NCBI GenBank assembly: GCA_036510735.1
Contig: DATCDK010000199.1
Span: 1 to 29,571, forward strand
Origin: PALSA-607 sp036510735
Lineage (GTDB): Bacteria; Actinomycetota; Actinomycetes; Acidothermales; Acidothermaceae
DNA: 29,571 bases
Reading direction: 5' to 3'
Positions 17,501-26,619 of the stretch are shown piece by piece; the stretch's first letter is position 1, and each line of letters opens with the position of its first letter. The notes under the pieces were generated by a model that worked only from the letters and a program-made list of their open reading frames with translations, was not told where the DNA came from and did no database searches. The position numbers were made by a program, and so were the translations under genes.

Positions 17501-19507
17501 TTACGAGGGTGGCGGGGCGGGCAGCGCGGCCCGCGCGCCGGGACCGTTGCCGTAATGACCGACCGCCGCCGGGTTGCCGGGCTGGGCCTGCTCGGCCTGA
17601 AGAGCCATGATCACCGCGATGGTGCCGGCCGGCCCGTCAGCGTCATCGACCGTGCTGACGGCAGCCGTGCTCGCGCTCGAGCTACCGCCCACGCGCAACG
17701 CGGCGAGCAGTCCTCCGTCGGCCGCGGAGCCGCTAGCCCCGGCGACAACGGTGGTGCCTCCGGCGGGCGGGAACGCGGCGACGAGATCGACGAGCGCGTT
17801 GCGGGACGCCGTCGCGGTCGCGGTCTGGGCGGACGGCGGGGCGGCGGAGGTAGGCGCGACGATGACCGCCAGCCGGGCGTGTTGCGTCGGCGCCTGCGCC
17901 ACCGTGATAAATCCGCCCTGTGCCAGACCAGCGAGCGTCTCGGTGCTGGCTGCATCGAGGGTGCCGCCGGTCGATGAGCTCGCTGCGGGCTGCCCGACGA
18001 GCGCGCTGGCGAGCAGCGCCGACGCCTGCGCCGGAACGTTCTGGCTGGGAGCCGTCGCGCCCAACGATGTCGCCAGCGCTCCGAGACCGGCCACCTGGCT
18101 CGGATCGACAAAGCTCGGGCGCACGTCGATGACGCCGGTCACGGTGGCACCGGCATCGGCCAGGCTCTTTACGGTCGCATCGAGCACGCTCTTCGGAGCA
18201 TTGGGCGCGACGATGACCACCACCGGCTCACCGCGCAGCCGGCCGGCGACCGCGAGTGGTTCCACCCCCCGGGCAAACGCGGTACCTGCGTCGACCTCGC
18301 TCTGCAGCCCCGCACTATGCGTTTGCAAGCCCTGAACCTGCTGTTGAAGCTGGCTGACTTCGGCCCGCTTTCCCTTCAGGTCATGACTTCGGACGACCGC
18401 ACCCGTCGACACGACAGCTACCGCGAGCACGACGACGAACGAAAGCCAAAGCAGGGCGGACGTCGAGATGCGGCTGCGGTAGAGCCGGTTCACACTCTTC
18501 GCGTCGACGAGCTTGCCGCCGACGCGCAGGCGCGTCAGGAAGGTGCTCGCCATCCCGGAGCGACCCTTGTCAAGGAACTCCACGAGGGTGGCGTGGGTGC
18601 CTGCCGTGGCGATCAGGGCGGCGCCCTTCGCGTCTGCCAACAGCAGCGCGGCGTCTTCGCTCGTCCCGCTCGCCGCAAATTCGACCGCGGTCAGGCCGAG
18701 ATTGTGGATGCGATCAAGATCGGGCGCGCGGCCGTCTGGATCGGTGCGCACCACGATCTCGGCGCCGCATCGCAGCGCCTCATTGGAGAGCGATTCGAGG
18801 TCGCCGACCACCACGGCCGGCCGGTAACCACTGTCAAGAAGGACGTCGGCACCGGCGTCGACGCCGATGAGCACAGGGCGGTACGCGCGGATGTACCGGC
18901 GCAGCGCAGCAAGGTCTTCGCGGTGGTTGTATCCGCGCACGACGACGAGCACCTGCTTGCCTGCAAGGTCGGTGGCGATCTCCGGCACACCCACACCATC
19001 GAGAAGCAGGTCGCGGTCGCGACGTAGGTACTCCATGGTGTTGGCCGCGAACGCCTCGAGCTGTACAGCCAGGCCGGCACGTGCATCGGCCATCGCCTGC
19101 TGCACGGTCTCGATCGTCTGCTGCTCCCCCGTCGCGATCACGCGATCGCCAGCGTACAAAGCGCCTTCGCAGAGTCGGATGATGTCGCCGTCGCGAACAT
19201 CAGCGAGCACGCCGGTTCCGACGCCATCAAGCAGCGGTATGCCGTTGGCGACCAGAATCTCCGGGCCGAGGTTGGGATAGCGACCGCTGATACTCGTTGC
19301 GGCATTCACGACTGCAGCAACTCCGCACTCGACTAACGACTCCGCGGCCAGCCGGTCGATATCGACGTGGTCGATGATGGCGATGTCGCCTGGACGCAAC
19401 CGCTTGACCAGCTGACGCGTCCGCCGGTCGACTCTCGCCACCGCTGTAATTCCTGGCAGCGCAGGGTGCTTAGTACGCCAAAGAGTCGCGAGTCTCACCC
19501 GGCCCAT
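17501..19507 (-). CDS. steA: SteA-MctB/SteB fusion: cytokinetic-ring SteA plus copper-transporter-like MctB domain
   Basis: A single 668-residue frame. Residues 1-345 are SteA-like: ARVDRRTRQLVKRLRPGDIA at 24-43, SISGRYPNLGPE at 72-83, and a thiamine-pyrophosphokinase-like domain (VGDLESLS near 234-241). A membrane helix follows (351-372), then a short coiled coil (about 378-407) and a domain typical of MctB/SteB, ending in STVDDADGPAG (618-628) and HYGNGPGA (651-658). In M. tuberculosis these are two genes, Rv1697 and Rv1698. In Corynebacterium, SteA and SteB form a complex that recruits peptidoglycan hydrolase RipA at division, so a fusion makes sense. It sits between recN and pyrG. The start at 19507 has no strong ribosome binding site. 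Confidence 0.88.
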   Translation of the reverse strand: MGRVRLATLWRTKHPALPGITAVARVDRRTRQLVKRLRPGDIAIIDHVDIDRLAAESLVECGVAAVVNAATSISGRYPNLGPEILVANGIPLLDGVGTGVLADVRDGDIIRLCEGALYAGDRVIATGEQQTIETVQQAMADARAGLAVQLEAFAANTMEYLRRDRDLLLDGVGVPEIATDLAGKQVLVVVRGYNHREDLAALRRYIRAYRPVLIGVDAGADVLLDSGYRPAVVVGDLESLSNEALRCGAEIVVRTDPDGRAPDLDRIHNLGLTAVEFAASGTSEDAALLLADAKGAALIATAGTHATLVEFLDKGRSGMASTFLTRLRVGGKLVDAKSVNRLYRSRISTSALLWLSFVVVLAVAVVSTGAVVRSHDLKGKRAEVSQLQQQVQGLQTHSAGLQSEVDAGTAFARGVEPLAVAGRLRGEPVVVIVAPNAPKSVLDATVKSLADAGATVTGVIDVRPSFVDPSQVAGLGALATSLGATAPSQNVPAQASALLASALVGQPAASSSTGGTLDAASTETLAGLAQGGFITVAQAPTQHARLAVIVAPTSAAPPSAQTATATASRNALVDLVAAFPPAGGTTVVAGASGSAADGGLLAALRVGGSSSASTAAVSTVDDADGPAGTIAVIMALQAEQAQPGNPAAVGHYGNGPGARAALPAPPPS

Positions 19508-19562
19508 CGTGGCAGACAGTAACCGTCTGACCGGGTTAACCGCGCCGAGCAGCTACGAACGC

Positions 19563-21272
19563 CTACAGGTCTTGCTTGAACCCCGACGCGGCCGCTAGCA
19601 GTTCGCCGGCGTGACCTTGCGCTAACGACGAGCCCTCGAGACCGGCCAGCATTCGGGACAATTCGTTGACCCTGCCCGTCTCATCAAGGGCCACCACGCC
19701 ACTGCGGGTCACCATGCCGTCGTCGGATTTCACTACCAACAGGTGGCGGTCGGCGAACGCCGCGACCTGGGGCAAGTGCGTGACGACGATGACCTGAGCG
19801 ACGCGCGCAAGGCGAGCCAATCGGCGTCCGACCTCGACCGCGGCCTTGCCACCTACACCCGCATCGACTTCGTCGAACACGAACGTCGGCACCGGGTCGG
19901 CGCCCGCAAAGACGACTTCGACCGCGAGCATGACGCGCGACAATTCACCGCCGCTGGCACCTTTCGCGAGTGGCCGCGGCGGCGCGCCGGGGTGCGGAGC
20001 CAATAACACCTCGACGTCGTCTGCACCGTGGGAGCCGTAATCTGTACCCGTGCGCACGTCGACGGTCACGACGGCGTGTGGCATAGCGAGGTCGCGTAGC
20101 TCCGCAGTCACCGCCTCGGCAAAGCGCTCGGCCGCCTTGGTACGCACGGCGGTGAGCTCGCCGGCCAGCGCCACCATTGATTCACGCAGGCGACCCGATT
20201 CAATCGCGAGCTCGGCCAGCCGGCTGTCGTCATTGTCGAGTTCGGCCAACCGCAATCCTGCATCGTCTGCCCACGCGATTACTGTGTCGACGCCTCCTCC
20301 GGATGTTGCGTACTTGCGCACCAGACCCGCAAGCACGGACTGCCGTTCTTGTGCCGCGGCCAAGCGCGAAGGATCGGCCTCGATGTCGTCGGCGTACGCA
20401 GCAAGGTCGGTCGCGACGTCCGACAGCAGGTAGCCCGCTTCGGCGAGCCGGTCAGCCATCAGCTTCAGGGCCGGATCATGCTCGGCTACGCGCTCCAACC
20501 CGGCTCTGGCACCGGCAACAAGGCCGACCGCGTCGGGGATGTCGTCACCAGCCGGATCACCGAGCAATCCTGCATGCGCGGACGCAGCCGCGCTCGCAAG
20601 CAGGTCGGCGTGCGTAAGGCGGCCAACCTCGGACGCGAGAACGACATCCTCAGCAGCCTGCGGTGCGGCGGCCTCGATCTCAGCAAGACCGAAGCGCAGT
20701 ACATCAGCCTCGCGTGCACGATCACGCGCGCGTGTCGTGAGTTCCGTCAACGTTGTCTCGACATCAAGATACTTGCGATACACCTCGCGATAGGCACCGA
20801 GTGCATGCGCAACGTCATCTCCGCCGAACCGGTCGATCGCGTCGCGCTGCCGAGCGGGCGCGCGAAGACGAAGCTGATCGGTCTGACCGTGCACGGCAAT
20901 GAGTTCATCGGCCAGCTCAGCAAGCGTGCCCACCGGTACCGAACGCCCACCGACTTGGGCACGCGAACGCCCATCGGCGCCGACGACCCGGCTCAACAAC
21001 AACGTGTGATCGTCGAGGTCGCCGCCCAGGTCGTCGACCATCTCGACAACACGCCCAGGGCCCACGCGCAGTCGCCCATCAATGGCTGCGCGCGCCGACC
21101 CGACGCGCACCAGGCCCGCATCACCACGGCCCCCGAACAGCAGGCCGAGACCGCTGACCACCATCGTCTTGCCTGCGCCCGTCTCACCGGTGACCACGGT
21201 CAGCCCGGGCGAGAGCTCGAGCACGGCGTCGTCGATGACGCCGAGTCCGCTGATCCGCAGCTCTTCGAGCAC
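19563..21272 (-). CDS. recN: DNA repair protein RecN
   Basis: An SMC-like ATPase that helps double-strand-break repair by holding DNA ends. The 569-residue protein has Walker A GETGAGKT at 29-36, a central helical region with the usual coiled-coil composition, the ABC signature GASGGELSRVMLA, and Walker B FVFDEVDAGVGG. The length matches the family. The GTG start at 21272 lies 9 nt after the nadK stop. It is 55 nt before steA-mctB. Confidence 0.95.
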   Translation of the reverse strand: MLEELRISGLGVIDDAVLELSPGLTVVTGETGAGKTMVVSGLGLLFGGRGDAGLVRVGSARAAIDGRLRVGPGRVVEMVDDLGGDLDDHTLLLSRVVGADGRSRAQVGGRSVPVGTLAELADELIAVHGQTDQLRLRAPARQRDAIDRFGGDDVAHALGAYREVYRKYLDVETTLTELTTRARDRAREADVLRFGLAEIEAAAPQAAEDVVLASEVGRLTHADLLASAAASAHAGLLGDPAGDDIPDAVGLVAGARAGLERVAEHDPALKLMADRLAEAGYLLSDVATDLAAYADDIEADPSRLAAAQERQSVLAGLVRKYATSGGGVDTVIAWADDAGLRLAELDNDDSRLAELAIESGRLRESMVALAGELTAVRTKAAERFAEAVTAELRDLAMPHAVVTVDVRTGTDYGSHGADDVEVLLAPHPGAPPRPLAKGASGGELSRVMLAVEVVFAGADPVPTFVFDEVDAGVGGKAAVEVGRRLARLARVAQVIVVTHLPQVAAFADRHLLVVKSDDGMVTRSGVVALDETGRVNELSRMLAGLEGSSLAQGHAGELLAAASGFKQDL

Positions 21273-21281
21273 GGTCGGATG

Positions 21282-22178
21282 CTAGTCGGGCGGACGGACG
21301 GCGCCACGCCATCCGCGCACAGGAAGGCCGAACTTGGCCACCAGCCGGTCGGTGAACGGGCGCTGGTGCAGGCGGGCCAGTTTGAGCCGGCGCTCGCTGC
21401 CGCGGGTCTGCACCCTGGCCCCCGGTGCAAGCTTGGTTCCGCGCCGGCCGTCACACCAGACAACTCCAACAGGCTCGATCCCGAGGACCTCCACCGCGAG
21501 CGTTGACTTCGGGGTCACGACAACAGGCCGCGAGAACAAGGCATGAGCATTAAGCGGGACGACGAGAAGTGCCTCTACCTCAGGCCACAGGATCGGCCCG
21601 CCGGCGGAGAACGCATACGCCGTCGAACCTGTTGCGGTTGCCATGACCACGCCGTCACAACCGAACTGCGACAACGGCCGCCCGTCGACTTCGATGACGA
21701 CGTCCATCATGCGTTCGCGGTCGGACTTCTCGACCGACGCCTCGTTCAATGCCCAGTTCTGCCAGACCACCTGGCCGTCGACGGTGACCTCGACGTCGAG
21801 CGTCAGCCGCTCTTCAACGACATAGTCGCGGTCGGCAATGCGCTGCACCGTCCCGGCAAGGTCGGCGGGCTCCGCCTCCGCAAGAAAGCCGATGTGGCCA
21901 AGATTGATGCCGAGCAGTGGAACCTCTGCTTCGCGCGCTACCTCTGCGGCGCGCAGGAGCGTGCCGTCACCACCGAGGACGATCACTGCTTCCGCACCGC
22001 GCGCACCGTCCGGTGCGTTCGGAACGATGGCCGCGCTGGCAAGAGCGAGGTCGACGGCTTCACTCTCAAGAACGCGGACGTCGATCGCAGCCTCGCCGAG
22101 GAATCGTGCGACGTCGCGGGCGGCGGTCACTGCTTCTGCGCGCCCTGTGTGGCACACGAGCAGAACACTTCGGCTCAC
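21282..22178 (-). CDS. nadK: NAD kinase
   Basis: Phosphorylates NAD to NADP with ATP or polyphosphate. The 298-residue protein has GGDGT at 69-73, the LGINLGHIGFLAE stretch, the NE motif in LNEASVEK, and the glycine-rich CDGVVMATATGSTAYAFSAGGPI segment. The GTG start overlaps the tlyA stop (GTGA), giving a coupled tlyA-nadK pair, as in mycobacteria. No missing residues noted. Confidence 0.96.
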   Translation of the reverse strand: MSRSVLLVCHTGRAEAVTAARDVARFLGEAAIDVRVLESEAVDLALASAAIVPNAPDGARGAEAVIVLGGDGTLLRAAEVAREAEVPLLGINLGHIGFLAEAEPADLAGTVQRIADRDYVVEERLTLDVEVTVDGQVVWQNWALNEASVEKSDRERMMDVVIEVDGRPLSQFGCDGVVMATATGSTAYAFSAGGPILWPEVEALLVVPLNAHALFSRPVVVTPKSTLAVEVLGIEPVGVVWCDGRRGTKLAPGARVQTRGSERRLKLARLHQRPFTDRLVAKFGLPVRGWRGAVRPPD

Positions 22179-22981
22179 GAGGGTCCTTCCGCGATGGCCC
22201 GAGCCAGCTCACTGTCGTCCAGAGGTGGCGCTCCAGCCTGCAGCCAAAGGAAATACTCCACGTTTCCAGCCGGGCCTGGCAGCGGGCTTGCGACAACTCC
22301 ACGGACGCCGAAGCCAAGCACATTCGCGGCGTGGGCGACGCCGGCGACGGCGTCCGCGCGCACCTGCGGATCACGGACGACCCCACCAGAGCCGACCTTC
22401 TCGCGGCCGGCCTCGAACTGGGGCTTCACCATCAAGACGAAGTCCGCGTCCGGCGCGGCGACCTGGATCAGGGCCGGCAAGACAACCGCGAGCGAGATGA
22501 AGGACAAGTCCGCGACGAGCAGTTCGATCGGCGCACCGACCGAACCCGCGGTGAGGTCGCGCACATTCGTACGGTCGACAACTTCGACTCGCTCGTCCGT
22601 ACGCAACGACCACGCCAGCTGTCCGTAGCCGACGTCGACCGCGACAACGGCCTTGGCGCCGGCTCGCAACAGGACATCAGTGAATCCTCCGGTCGAGGCG
22701 CCGGCGTCGAGGCAGCGGCGGCCTGCGACGCGCAGTCCGAGCGGTTCGAACGCAGCCAGGGCGCCCGCTAACTTCGCGCCGCCGCGCGACACATAGCCCG
22801 GCTGATCGTCGTCCGATATGACAAGCAGCGGATCGTCGGGTCCGATGGCCGTGGCAGCTTTCGTGGCCACCTGTCCCCCGACCGTGACGCGACCCGCGAC
22901 CACGAGCTCAGCGGCTTGGCCGCGCGAGCGAGCCAGGCCCCGCCGCACCAACTCGGCATCCAACCGCGCCCGTCTCACCAC
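22175..22981 (-). CDS. tlyA: TlyA 16S/23S rRNA 2'-O-methyltransferase
   Basis: Methylates 16S and 23S rRNA ribose; loss of TlyA in mycobacteria gives capreomycin resistance. From the GTG at 22981 it has 268 residues, the length of M. tuberculosis TlyA. It has an N-terminal S4-like domain (RARLDAELVRRGLARSRGQA), the SAM motif DAGASTGGFTD (92-102), and a K70-D158-K186-E242 tetrad matching the FtsJ-type catalytic set. The frame stays open far upstream to 23272, but that part is Ser/Arg-rich shadow of the acidic gene on the same strand, so I use the GTG. The acidic protein gene ends 22 nt upstream. Confidence 0.95.
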   Translation of the reverse strand: MVRRARLDAELVRRGLARSRGQAAELVVAGRVTVGGQVATKAATAIGPDDPLLVISDDDQPGYVSRGGAKLAGALAAFEPLGLRVAGRRCLDAGASTGGFTDVLLRAGAKAVVAVDVGYGQLAWSLRTDERVEVVDRTNVRDLTAGSVGAPIELLVADLSFISLAVVLPALIQVAAPDADFVLMVKPQFEAGREKVGSGGVVRDPQVRADAVAGVAHAANVLGFGVRGVVASPLPGPAGNVEYFLWLQAGAPPLDDSELARAIAEGPS

Positions 22982-23003
22982 AGTGCCCGAGGCCCGCTGC
23001 AGC

Positions 23004-23339
23004 TCAGGAGCCGTCGAGATCGGCAAGCGCATCCTGCAGCTGGCGATGCAGGCCCTCGTAGACCCCGACGTGCTCGCTCGTTGGGAGCTCGTCGAGCCGC
23101 GCGAGTTCGGTGATTGCCGCGTCCACGCTCGGCACGCCCGTGGCGTCGGGCAGCGCCCACGCTCCCGGTGCCTCGATCGAGCCATCGATATTGCTGTCGG
23201 CCTCGCTGTCGGGCTCGCGGTCGATCTCGGGGTCGGTCGCGGCGTCCGTCTCGAGATCGCTGCCGCTGTCAACGTCCTGCGCCGCGAAGTCGGAGATGCT
23301 TTCCTCGTCGACGTAATCGTCGAACCTGTCGTCAGTCAC
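23004..23339 (-). CDS. Acidic hypothetical protein, first gene of the tlyA operon
   Basis: A 111-residue protein. The first 65 residues are very rich in Asp, Glu and Ser (for example DEESISDF, DAATDPEIDREP) and probably disordered. The last 45 (PSVDAAITELARLDELPTSEHVGVYEGLHRQLQDALADL) form two amphipathic helices I have seen conserved in small proteins just before tlyA in other actinomycetes. The GTG start at 23339 faces the plus-strand SCP2-like gene across an 83-nt gap that should hold two divergent promoters. I do not know its function. Confidence 0.75.
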   Translation of the reverse strand: MTDDRFDDYVDEESISDFAAQDVDSGSDLETDAATDPEIDREPDSEADSNIDGSIEAPGAWALPDATGVPSVDAAITELARLDELPTSEHVGVYEGLHRQLQDALADLDGS

Positions 23340-23422
23340 GCGACCACGTTACCGGTCGCCGCGTTGCCGCTGAGGTAGCCTCGGCGCGGCTCCATCAGCC
23401 AAGCCCGGCAGAGAGGACCCGC

Positions 23423-23755
23423 GTGGCCAGCCCCGAAGAATGCAAGGCTGCGATCGCCCAACTGGCGGCCCGCCTGGCTGGCCCTGGCGACCGCCGGGCT
23501 AACGGTCTTGACCGCTCGGTCAGTGCTGAGGTGACCGACCTCGGCGTCGTTTTTCGCGGCCACCTGCATGACGGGGTCCTCGACGAAATCACGACATACG
23601 AAGGCCCGCCTGCGCAGATCCGACTGATCCTCAGCAGCGATGACCTGGTCCTCCTCGCCGTCGGCGAGCTTTCGCTTGGATCCGCGTGGCTCTCGGGTCG
23701 GGTGAAGCTGCAAGCGTCGCTCACAGACATGCTGCGACTGCGGACCATGATCTGA
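23423..23755 (+). CDS. SCP2 sterol-binding-domain-like protein
   Basis: A 110-residue protein read from the GTG at 23423, preceded by GAGAGGACC. A longer frame continues upstream but runs through the divergent promoter region and the acidic gene. The fold pattern (helix, then strands such as SVSAEVTDLGVVFRGHL and PAQIRLILSSDDLVLLAVGELSLGSAWLSGRVKLQ, then a helix ending LRLRTM) fits SCP2-type lipid-carrier domains. It is one of two plus-strand genes in the window, convergent with the HAD phosphatase (21 nt between stops). Ligand and role are unknown. Confidence 0.8.
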   Translation: MASPEECKAAIAQLAARLAGPGDRRANGLDRSVSAEVTDLGVVFRGHLHDGVLDEITTYEGPPAQIRLILSSDDLVLLAVGELSLGSAWLSGRVKLQASLTDMLRLRTMI

Positions 23756-23776
23756 GCCGCATCACCAAACCGGCGG

Positions 23777-24817
23777 CTACGAAAAGCTGAGCCGCCGAAG
23801 TGAGTCTGTCGCATCCACCTCAGTAGCCCCCGCGTCGCGGGCGGCCCACCCCGCCGTCAACACCGCGCGCAAACCATCAAGTGGGCGACCGTCACCCTCG
23901 ATGTTGATCGCGACGCGGCCGTCGAGCTGGCCAGCCGACGCCGTCCAGCCCCCACATCGCGCGGCAGCGCCGTCAGCTTCGACGTCGGGCTGGGTGTCGA
24001 CCAGACCCGAGAGGTCGAGTGCCAGGTACGTCGGGCGGTGTTCGACGGATGCGTCGACCAAGTCGGCGGCCGCAGTCACGCCCGTCAGCACCAGCAGGCT
24101 GTCGGTGTCTGCCACGTTCGCACCCTCGATGTCAGTGTCGAGTCGGTCCCCAACCACGAGCGGATTCTTCGCGCCGGTGCGACGAACGCCCTCCGCGTGC
24201 ATGGGCAGCTGCGGCTTGCCTGCCACGATCGGTCGCCGGCCGGTTGCCACGGCGACCAACGCAACCAGCGAGCCGTTGCCCGGCAGCAACCCGCGTGCAC
24301 TCGGCAATGTGCTGTCGGTGTTCGTCGCCACCCAGAGTGCGCCCGCGCGCACCGCCAGCGCCGTTTCGGCGAGGTCGGCGTATCGCAGATCCGGTGAATA
24401 GCCCTGCACAACGGCGTCCGGCCGGTCATCGGACGACGTGACAACCCGCAGCCCCACACCTTCGACGGCACTGCGCAGCGCCGCACTTCCCGTCACAAGC
24501 ACCGACGCACCGGCACCGAGTCGTTCGGCGAGCACGGTGGCAGCTGCTTGCGACGATGTGACGACTTCGTCCGCAGCAGCTGGCACCCCCAAAGCCGCCA
24601 GATGCGCAGCGACCGCAGCCGGATCGCGCGACGCGTTGTTGGTCACGAACGCGAGCCGCATACCCGCTGCACGCGCCTTCGCTAATGCAGGCGCAGCACT
24701 TGGGATCGGGTCAGGACCGACGTAGACGACACCGTCGAGGTCGAGCAGGGCCACGTCGTAAGTGGTCGCGAGCGGAGTGCTGATTCCCAACAGGCTGCGG
24801 CCCGCGGCACGGGTCAC
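23777..24817 (-). CDS. HAD-superfamily phosphatase (class IIA, NagD-like)
   Basis: A 346-residue phosphatase with HAD motif I DLDGVVY (D26 nucleophile, D28 acid/base), motif II VTNNAS (58-63), K201, and motif III GDRLDTDI (223-230). About 75 extra residues follow the usual fold, as in the M. tuberculosis homologue Rv1692, a glycerol-3-phosphate phosphatase that recycles lipid breakdown products. That substrate is a reasonable but unproven guess here. The GTG start overlaps the stop of the upstream TPR gene (GTGA). Confidence 0.9.
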   Translation of the reverse strand: MTRAAGRSLLGISTPLATTYDVALLDLDGVVYVGPDPIPSAAPALAKARAAGMRLAFVTNNASRDPAAVAAHLAALGVPAAADEVVTSSQAAATVLAERLGAGASVLVTGSAALRSAVEGVGLRVVTSSDDRPDAVVQGYSPDLRYADLAETALAVRAGALWVATNTDSTLPSARGLLPGNGSLVALVAVATGRRPIVAGKPQLPMHAEGVRRTGAKNPLVVGDRLDTDIEGANVADTDSLLVLTGVTAAADLVDASVEHRPTYLALDLSGLVDTQPDVEADGAAARCGGWTASAGQLDGRVAINIEGDGRPLDGLRAVLTAGWAARDAGATEVDATDSLRRLSFS

Positions 24818-25203
24818 GTGGCTCCTTCGAGTCGGGCGCGGGCCATCCGCAGTTCCCGACCGTAGTGGGCCAGATCAGGTCGCATCGCGGCAGCCAGCGC
24901 GAGATGCTCAACAGCAGTTCGCAACTCGCCGATCCGAGCTGCGCTCAGACCCAGGGCGAACTGACCGTAGTCGTCGGTCGGATCGGCCTCGATGATGCGG
25001 CTGAACGTCGCCTTTGCCTTCGCGTACTGGCGCGCCTCGAACTGGGCACGGCCGAGAGCCTCGAGCACGCTGCGTGAATCCGGCTCGGCAGCGGCCGCCC
25101 GGGCCAACAGCTGCTCGGCAGCCGCCGCACTGCCCGCTTCAAGCAGTCCAAGCCCGCGCGTGTACCAGTCGTAAGGCCCCTCACCCTGCGCTGGTTCTTC
25201 CAC
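24814..25203 (-). CDS. Tetratricopeptide-repeat protein
   Basis: A 129-residue protein made of TPR-type helix pairs: GLGLLEAGSAAAAEQLLARAAAAEPDS, then LGRAQFEARQYAKAKATFSRIIEADPT, then LGLSAARIGELRTAVEHLALAAAMRPD. This fold mediates protein-protein contacts. The GTG start is preceded by GAGGAGG. It overlaps the HAD gene and is divergent from the DUF1015 gene across 117 nt. The partner is unknown. Confidence 0.88.
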   Translation of the reverse strand: MEEPAQGEGPYDWYTRGLGLLEAGSAAAAEQLLARAAAAEPDSRSVLEALGRAQFEARQYAKAKATFSRIIEADPTDDYGQFALGLSAARIGELRTAVEHLALAAAMRPDLAHYGRELRMARARLEGAT

Positions 25204-25320
25204 TGCGGCCTCCTCACTCCACGACTACTAGCATGTGCCCGCCGGACGGCCCACGCCCCGTGTCGCCTCCGACCGGCGCTTGTAGGCGCACTCAACAGCT
25301 AGCCGCACTCAGGGAGCACC

Positions 25321-26604
25321 GTGACCGCATCGCCGACCGCGACATTGCAACTGCTCCCCTTTCGTGCGGTCCGCTACAACCCGAGCGTCTCAGATCTCGC
25401 CGCGGTGATCGCACCGCCCTACGACGTCATCGACGACGCCCAGCAGTCCGCGCTTGAGGCAGCCGATCCGCACAACGTGGTGCGGCTCATCCTGCCGCGT
25501 GATCCGGGCATCCCGGGTGTCGACCGCTATGCCGCGGCGGCGCAGACCTTCGAACAATGGTTGGACGACGAAACGCTGCTGGTCGACGACACTCCCGCCC
25601 TCTACGTGTACCAGCAAACCCGAGCGGGCGTCGTGCTGCAGCGTGGGCTGCTCGGCGCGGTTGTGATGCAGCGCCTCGACGGCGGCGTCATCTTGCCGCA
25701 CGAGAACGTACGGACCGGGCCGGTCGAGGATCGGCTGGCTCTGATGCGAGCGATGCGCGCAAACCCCGAGCCGATCTTCCTGCTCTATGACGGCGGCGGG
25801 GCGGCGACGACGAGTAGCGCCCTGGCGGTGACGCGCGACCCTCTTGCCACCGCGATCACGTCGGACGGCATCACTCACGAGATCTGGGCGATCACCGACC
25901 CACAGGAGTTGGACGCGATCGCGGCCGACCTCGCCGGGCGCACAGCGATGATCGCGGACGGGCACCACCGGTACACGACCTACGGATATCTACGCGACGA
26001 GTTACACGCCGCTGGTGATGACGCCGGCCCGTGGGACGCCGGACTCACCCTGCTCGTCGATGCGAGCGTCGCGACTCCTGACATTCGGGCGATTCACCGG
26101 GTCGTGCCGAACCTGTCTTTGGAGGTGGCACTTGCTGCGGCGGCGGACGGCTTCCGGGTAGTGCGTCTCGACGCGGATGTGACCGACGTCGACGATGCTC
26201 TCGTACTCCTCGCTGGACACGAAGGCCCCGCGTTTCTCGTTGCTGACGGACGTTCGTATGCGCTTCTCGTTGATCCCGATCCAGACCGCCTAGCGGCGGC
26301 AAAACCAGCAGACCGGACGCCGGCCTGGTGGGCCTTGGACGCGAGCGTTGCGAGTGTCTTTGTCTTGGAGTCGATTCTGGGTGTGTCAGATGCAGCTGGG
26401 CAGGTCGAGGCCGAGCACGATCCGGAAGCGGCATTACGGCTCGCCGAACGGGACAGCGGAATTGCGCTGTTTCTCAAGCCCGCTCCCCTGGCCGGCATCG
26501 TTGCGGTAGCCGAGGCCGGCGACGCGATGCCTCGCAAGTCGACCTTGTTCTTGCCCAAGCCTCGATCCGGCATGGCGATGCGCGCATTCCGATTCGAAGA
26601 CTGA
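25321..26604 (+). CDS. DUF1015 family protein
   Basis: A 427-residue soluble protein with the DUF1015 hallmarks IAPPYDVI (30-37), LPHENV (125-130) and ADGHHRYTT (212-220). The family is widespread in bacteria, and to my knowledge its biochemical role is unsettled. The GTG start at 25321 follows GGGAG at 6 nt. It runs against the SSB gene, with only 15 nt between the two stops and no visible terminator hairpin. Confidence 0.9.
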   Translation: MTASPTATLQLLPFRAVRYNPSVSDLAAVIAPPYDVIDDAQQSALEAADPHNVVRLILPRDPGIPGVDRYAAAAQTFEQWLDDETLLVDDTPALYVYQQTRAGVVLQRGLLGAVVMQRLDGGVILPHENVRTGPVEDRLALMRAMRANPEPIFLLYDGGGAATTSSALAVTRDPLATAITSDGITHEIWAITDPQELDAIAADLAGRTAMIADGHHRYTTYGYLRDELHAAGDDAGPWDAGLTLLVDASVATPDIRAIHRVVPNLSLEVALAAAADGFRVVRLDADVTDVDDALVLLAGHEGPAFLVADGRSYALLVDPDPDRLAAAKPADRTPAWWALDASVASVFVLESILGVSDAAGQVEAEHDPEAALRLAERDSGIALFLKPAPLAGIVAVAEAGDAMPRKSTLFLPKPRSGMAMRAFRFED

Positions 26605-26619
26605 TGTCGTCGGTAGCGA

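Noticed and set aside
20349..21506. Plus-strand open frame of 385 codons opposite recN and nadK
   Set aside because: It crosses two genuine minus-strand genes, has no ribosome binding site and no recognisable domain.
22982..23272. N-terminal extension of TlyA back to 23272
   Set aside because: It would lie over the acidic gene in another frame, is Ser/Arg-rich without TlyA similarity, and the GTG at 22981 gives the usual 268 residues.
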